From Lachnospiraceae bacterium UBA3401 (lineage in GTDB: Bacteria > Bacillota > Clostridia > Lachnospirales > Lachnospiraceae): a stretch of DNA of 42,095 nucleotides. This document shows, piece after piece, positions 40,036-42,095 of this stretch. Under the pieces are notes generated by a model, which made no database searches, was not told where the DNA came from, and saw only the letters and a program-made list of their open reading frames with translations. Where the stretch lies: positions 1-42,095 of the forward strand of contig DEPD01000143.1 in assembly GCA_002358575.1 (NCBI GenBank), in the 5' to 3' direction. The position numbers and the translations under genes are program-made. The number at the start of each line of letters is the position of its first letter. The stretch's first letter is position 1.

Positions 40036-40971
40036 TTATATTCCAGCCTGTGCTGCAACCTCAGCCGCAAAGTCATCCACTTTCTTCTCGATACCTTCGC
40101 CAGTCTCGAAACGAACAAATTTCTTAATCTTAATCTCCGTATCATTCTCTGCGGAAACTTCAGCAAGATACTGCTTCACTGTCTGTTTTCCATCCTCAGC
40201 TTTCACATAAATCTGCTCTAACAAACAGATTTCTTTAAGCTCTTTGTTGAGACGACCTGCAACTGCACCCTCGATTACCTTCTCCGGCTTTCCAGCCATC
40301 TTCGGATCATTCTTAATCTGCTCTGTGATAATCTCCCTCTCATGCTCCTTGTACTCCTCAGAAACTTCCTCAGAAGAAACATACTTTGGATAAAGAGCAG
40401 CCACCTGCATTGCCAAATTGAGAAGTGCTTCTTTCACTGCATCATTCACCACCGCTGTCTCAGCATCCACAATGACACCAATCTTTCCGCCACCGTGTGT
40501 ATATGTCACAACACAACCATTCTCTGCTGTAACCTTCTCAAATCTTCTAATTGTCAAATTTTCTCCAATAACAGCAATCTTCTCAACCAACACTTCCTTC
40601 ACTGTCTTGGAAGAATCCTCATTCCATGGCTCAGCAAGAAATGCATCGATATCTGCAGCACTTGTCTCAAGCGCCTGCTTTGCAACTGCTGTGACATAAT
40701 TTTGGAACTGCTCGTTTTTTGCCACAAAATCTGTCTCAGAATTTACTTCCACTACTGCCGCTGCCTGGTCGCCATCAGTACATACTCTACAGAGACCTTC
40801 TGCTGCAATGCGTCCAGCCTTCTTATCCGCCTTAGCCTGTCCATTTTTTCTCAGATATTCAACAGCCTCATCCATATTTCCGTCTGTCTCATTCAGTGCC
40901 TTCTTGCAGTCCATCATGCCGGCACCTGTCATCTCTCTCAATTCTTTTACCATTGCTGCTGTAATTGCCAT
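40036..40971 (-). CDS. tsf: Elongation factor Ts
   Basis: Guanine nucleotide exchange factor of EF-Tu. 311 residues. The N-terminal UBA-like domain (AAMVKELREMTGAGMMDCKKALNETDGNMDEAVEYLR) is followed by EVNSETDFVAKNEQF, the core contact with EF-Tu, and two core subdomains ending in GEGIEKKVDDFAAEVAAQ. ATG 40971 is preceded by GGAGGG; the longer frame is not credible. It lies 175 bases after rpsB, the usual bacterial order. Confidence 0.97.
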   Translation of the reverse strand: MAITAAMVKELREMTGAGMMDCKKALNETDGNMDEAVEYLRKNGQAKADKKAGRIAAEGLCRVCTDGDQAAAVVEVNSETDFVAKNEQFQNYVTAVAKQALETSAADIDAFLAEPWNEDSSKTVKEVLVEKIAVIGENLTIRRFEKVTAENGCVVTYTHGGGKIGVIVDAETAVVNDAVKEALLNLAMQVAALYPKYVSSEEVSEEYKEHEREIITEQIKNDPKMAGKPEKVIEGAVAGRLNKELKEICLLEQIYVKAEDGKQTVKQYLAEVSAENDTEIKIKKFVRFETGEGIEKKVDDFAAEVAAQAGI

Positions 40972-40998
40972 TTTATTTCCCTCCTGCTTCCTCTTCTT

Positions 40999-41070
40999 GT
41001 AACAGTTCAGCCTTTGACTTCCTGTTACAGGCATCAAGTCATGCAAAACCACTTCATGGTGACTTGATGC
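40999..41070 (-). other. Two hairpins in the rpsB-tsf spacer
   Basis: GTAACAG/CTGTTAC (40999-41005 with 41022-41028) lies just before the tsf ribosome binding site, and GCATCAAGTCA/TGACTTGATGC (41031-41041 with 41060-41070) upstream of it. No long T run follows on the minus strand. They may set the S2-to-EF-Ts expression ratio. Confidence 0.5.
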
Positions 41071-41145
41071 ACCTCAACCATAGTACTATTTCACGGACTT
41101 TACAGCAAGTGCAAAGTCCTGGTTGAATTGTTACTCTATCTTCGA

Positions 41146-41886
41146 TTACTCTGCCACTGCCTCTTCCTCAACAGCCTCTTCTGGCACTGCATCGGTCATC
41201 ATCTCACCCTGATTTGACTCAATCACAGCATCAGCCATAGCAGATACAATTAACTTGACAGCTCTAATCGCATCATCATTTCCTGGAATTACATAGTCCA
41301 GTTCTTCTGGATCGCAGTTTGTATCTGCAATACCAATCAGAGGAATACCCAGAGTATGTGCTTCCTGCACACAGATTCTTTCTTTCTTCGGGTCCACAAC
41401 AAAAATCGCATCAGGAATTTTTGTCATATTCTTAATGCCGCCCAGATTTCGCTCAAGCTTTTCCCATTCCTTCTTAATCTGAATAACTTCTTTCTTTGGA
41501 AGAACATCAAATGTTCCGTCCTCCGCCATTGTCTCGATTGCTTTCAATCTGTTAATTCGGCTTCTAATTGTCTTAAAGTTTGTGAGCATACCGCCCAGCC
41601 ATCTTTCATTTACATAGAACATTCCACAGCGCTCTGCCTCTGTACGGACAGCATCTTGTGCCTGTTTCTTGGTTCCTACAAAAAGGATTGTGCCGCCCTG
41701 TGCTACAATGTCAGCTACAGCCTTGTACGCCTCATCAACCTTTCCTACAGATTTTTGCAGGTCAATGATATAGATACCATTTCTCTCTGTGAAGATATAA
41801 GGCGCCATCTTAGGGTTCCATCTTCTTGTCTGATGTCCAAAATGAACACCTGCTTCCAACAACTGCTTCATTGAAATAACACTCAT
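41146..41886 (-). CDS. rpsB: 30S ribosomal protein S2
   Basis: 246 residues. Starts SVISMKQLLEAGVHFGHQTRRWNPKMAPYIFTERNGIYIIDLQKS, with FVGTKKQAQDAV, ERWLGGMLTNFKTI and the conserved PDAIFVVDPKKERICVQEAHTLGIPLIGIADTNCDPE. The C-terminal tail is acidic (EEAVEEEAVAE), common in Firmicutes. GGAGG precedes ATG 41886. It is the first visible gene of the rpsB-tsf operon. Confidence 0.98.
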   Translation of the reverse strand: MSVISMKQLLEAGVHFGHQTRRWNPKMAPYIFTERNGIYIIDLQKSVGKVDEAYKAVADIVAQGGTILFVGTKKQAQDAVRTEAERCGMFYVNERWLGGMLTNFKTIRSRINRLKAIETMAEDGTFDVLPKKEVIQIKKEWEKLERNLGGIKNMTKIPDAIFVVDPKKERICVQEAHTLGIPLIGIADTNCDPEELDYVIPGNDDAIRAVKLIVSAMADAVIESNQGEMMTDAVPEEAVEEEAVAE

Positions 41887-41904
41887 GATTTACCTCCATT
41901 TTCT

Positions 41905-41958
41905 GCGGTTCTACCGCGCTTCCGTCCGCTTCTTCTCCATGGGCTACCCAAGGCATGG
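41905..41958 (-). promoter_or_regulatory. Possible rpsB leader structure
   Basis: On the minus strand GCGGT/ACCGC (41905-41909 with 41913-41917) and CCATG/CATGG (41937-41941 with 41954-41958) form two short stems just before the rpsB ribosome binding site. S2 leaders that bind the protein are known in several phyla; whether this is one cannot be told from one sequence. Confidence 0.35.
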
Positions 41959-42045
41959 ACCACAAATCTGCAAACGTGAATACTATAATATTTTCTATCA
42001 TTGCTATGCCTGTGATACTGAACGAAGCACAGTCACAACGTTAAT

Positions 42046-42095
42046 ACTATAACACAAAAAGACCTCTTGCGCAGGAGGTCTTTTTGTGTTATAGT
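42046..42095. terminator. 21-bp perfect inverted repeat terminator at the window edge
   Basis: Left arm 42046-42066 and right arm 42075-42095 are exact complements around an 8-base loop, with T runs in the outer stem on both strands. It would end a gene lying just outside the window and shield rpsB from readthrough. Confidence 0.7.

Noticed and set aside
40342..41067. 241-codon plus-strand frame opposite tsf
   Set aside because: Cys/His-rich composition typical of an antisense frame; tsf is unambiguous.
41982..41987. TATAGT -10 candidate for rpsB on the minus strand
   Set aside because: No acceptable -35 at normal spacing; the main promoter may lie elsewhere.

Overview
The window looks like a chromosomal segment of a Gram-positive, moderately AT-rich gut-type Clostridia, most likely Lachnospiraceae. 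The support is gene content and style: AGGAGG-type ribosome binding sites almost everywhere, pyruvate phosphate dikinase, a YlmC/YmxH sporulation protein, lipoprotein-anchored ABC binding proteins, a PadR/HAAS/DUF4097 module and a Lachnospiraceae-like small HExxH protein. No tRNA, rRNA, CRISPR array, intact insertion sequence or prophage is visible.

Layout. Bases 1-156 hold the 3' end of an unrecognised plus-strand gene. On the minus strand, 202-4539 (read right to left) encodes a peptide-type ABC ATPase pair with a small membrane protein between them, then a YqeG-like HAD phosphatase, shikimate dehydrogenase and shikimate kinase. From 4645 to 6811 lies a PadR repressor - HAAS membrane protein - DUF4097 unit with its own promoter and operator-like dyad. 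The matching peptide transporter binding protein and two permeases are at 7878-11424, so the transporter locus is split by the PadR unit and a 235-residue unknown protein. A MATE exporter and a large GT-C-like membrane protein follow (11612-14836), then nrdR, ylmC, a GH3 beta-glucosidase translationally coupled to lgt, and ychF. ppdK (20323-22959) is on the plus strand. Behind it are the relics of a membrane glycosyltransferase gene and a small HExxH protein.

From 24016 to 39718 is a sialic acid/amino sugar locus in two divergent arms. The minus arm runs binding protein - permease - permease - YhcH-type anomerase - nanA - nanE - SGNH esterase. The plus arm runs nagB - nagA - ROK kinase (probable nanK) - RpiR regulator. 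Together they would import sialic acid, cleave it to ManNAc and pyruvate, phosphorylate and epimerise it to GlcNAc-6-P, and deacetylate and deaminate it to fructose-6-P. No sialidase is in the window. Between the arms sits a large secreted GH43-type glycosidase gene with two homopolymer frameshifts and a long Glu/Ser-rich insertion inside its catalytic domain. It is the most unusual object here. The window ends with tsf and rpsB on the minus strand, with structured leader and intergenic RNA.

The best leads are the frameshifted, insertion-bearing GH43 protein, a TGAAAAT/ATTTTCA-type dyad near both arms of the sialic acid locus, the hairpin that contains the ylmC ribosome binding site, and the structured aroE-aroK spacer.
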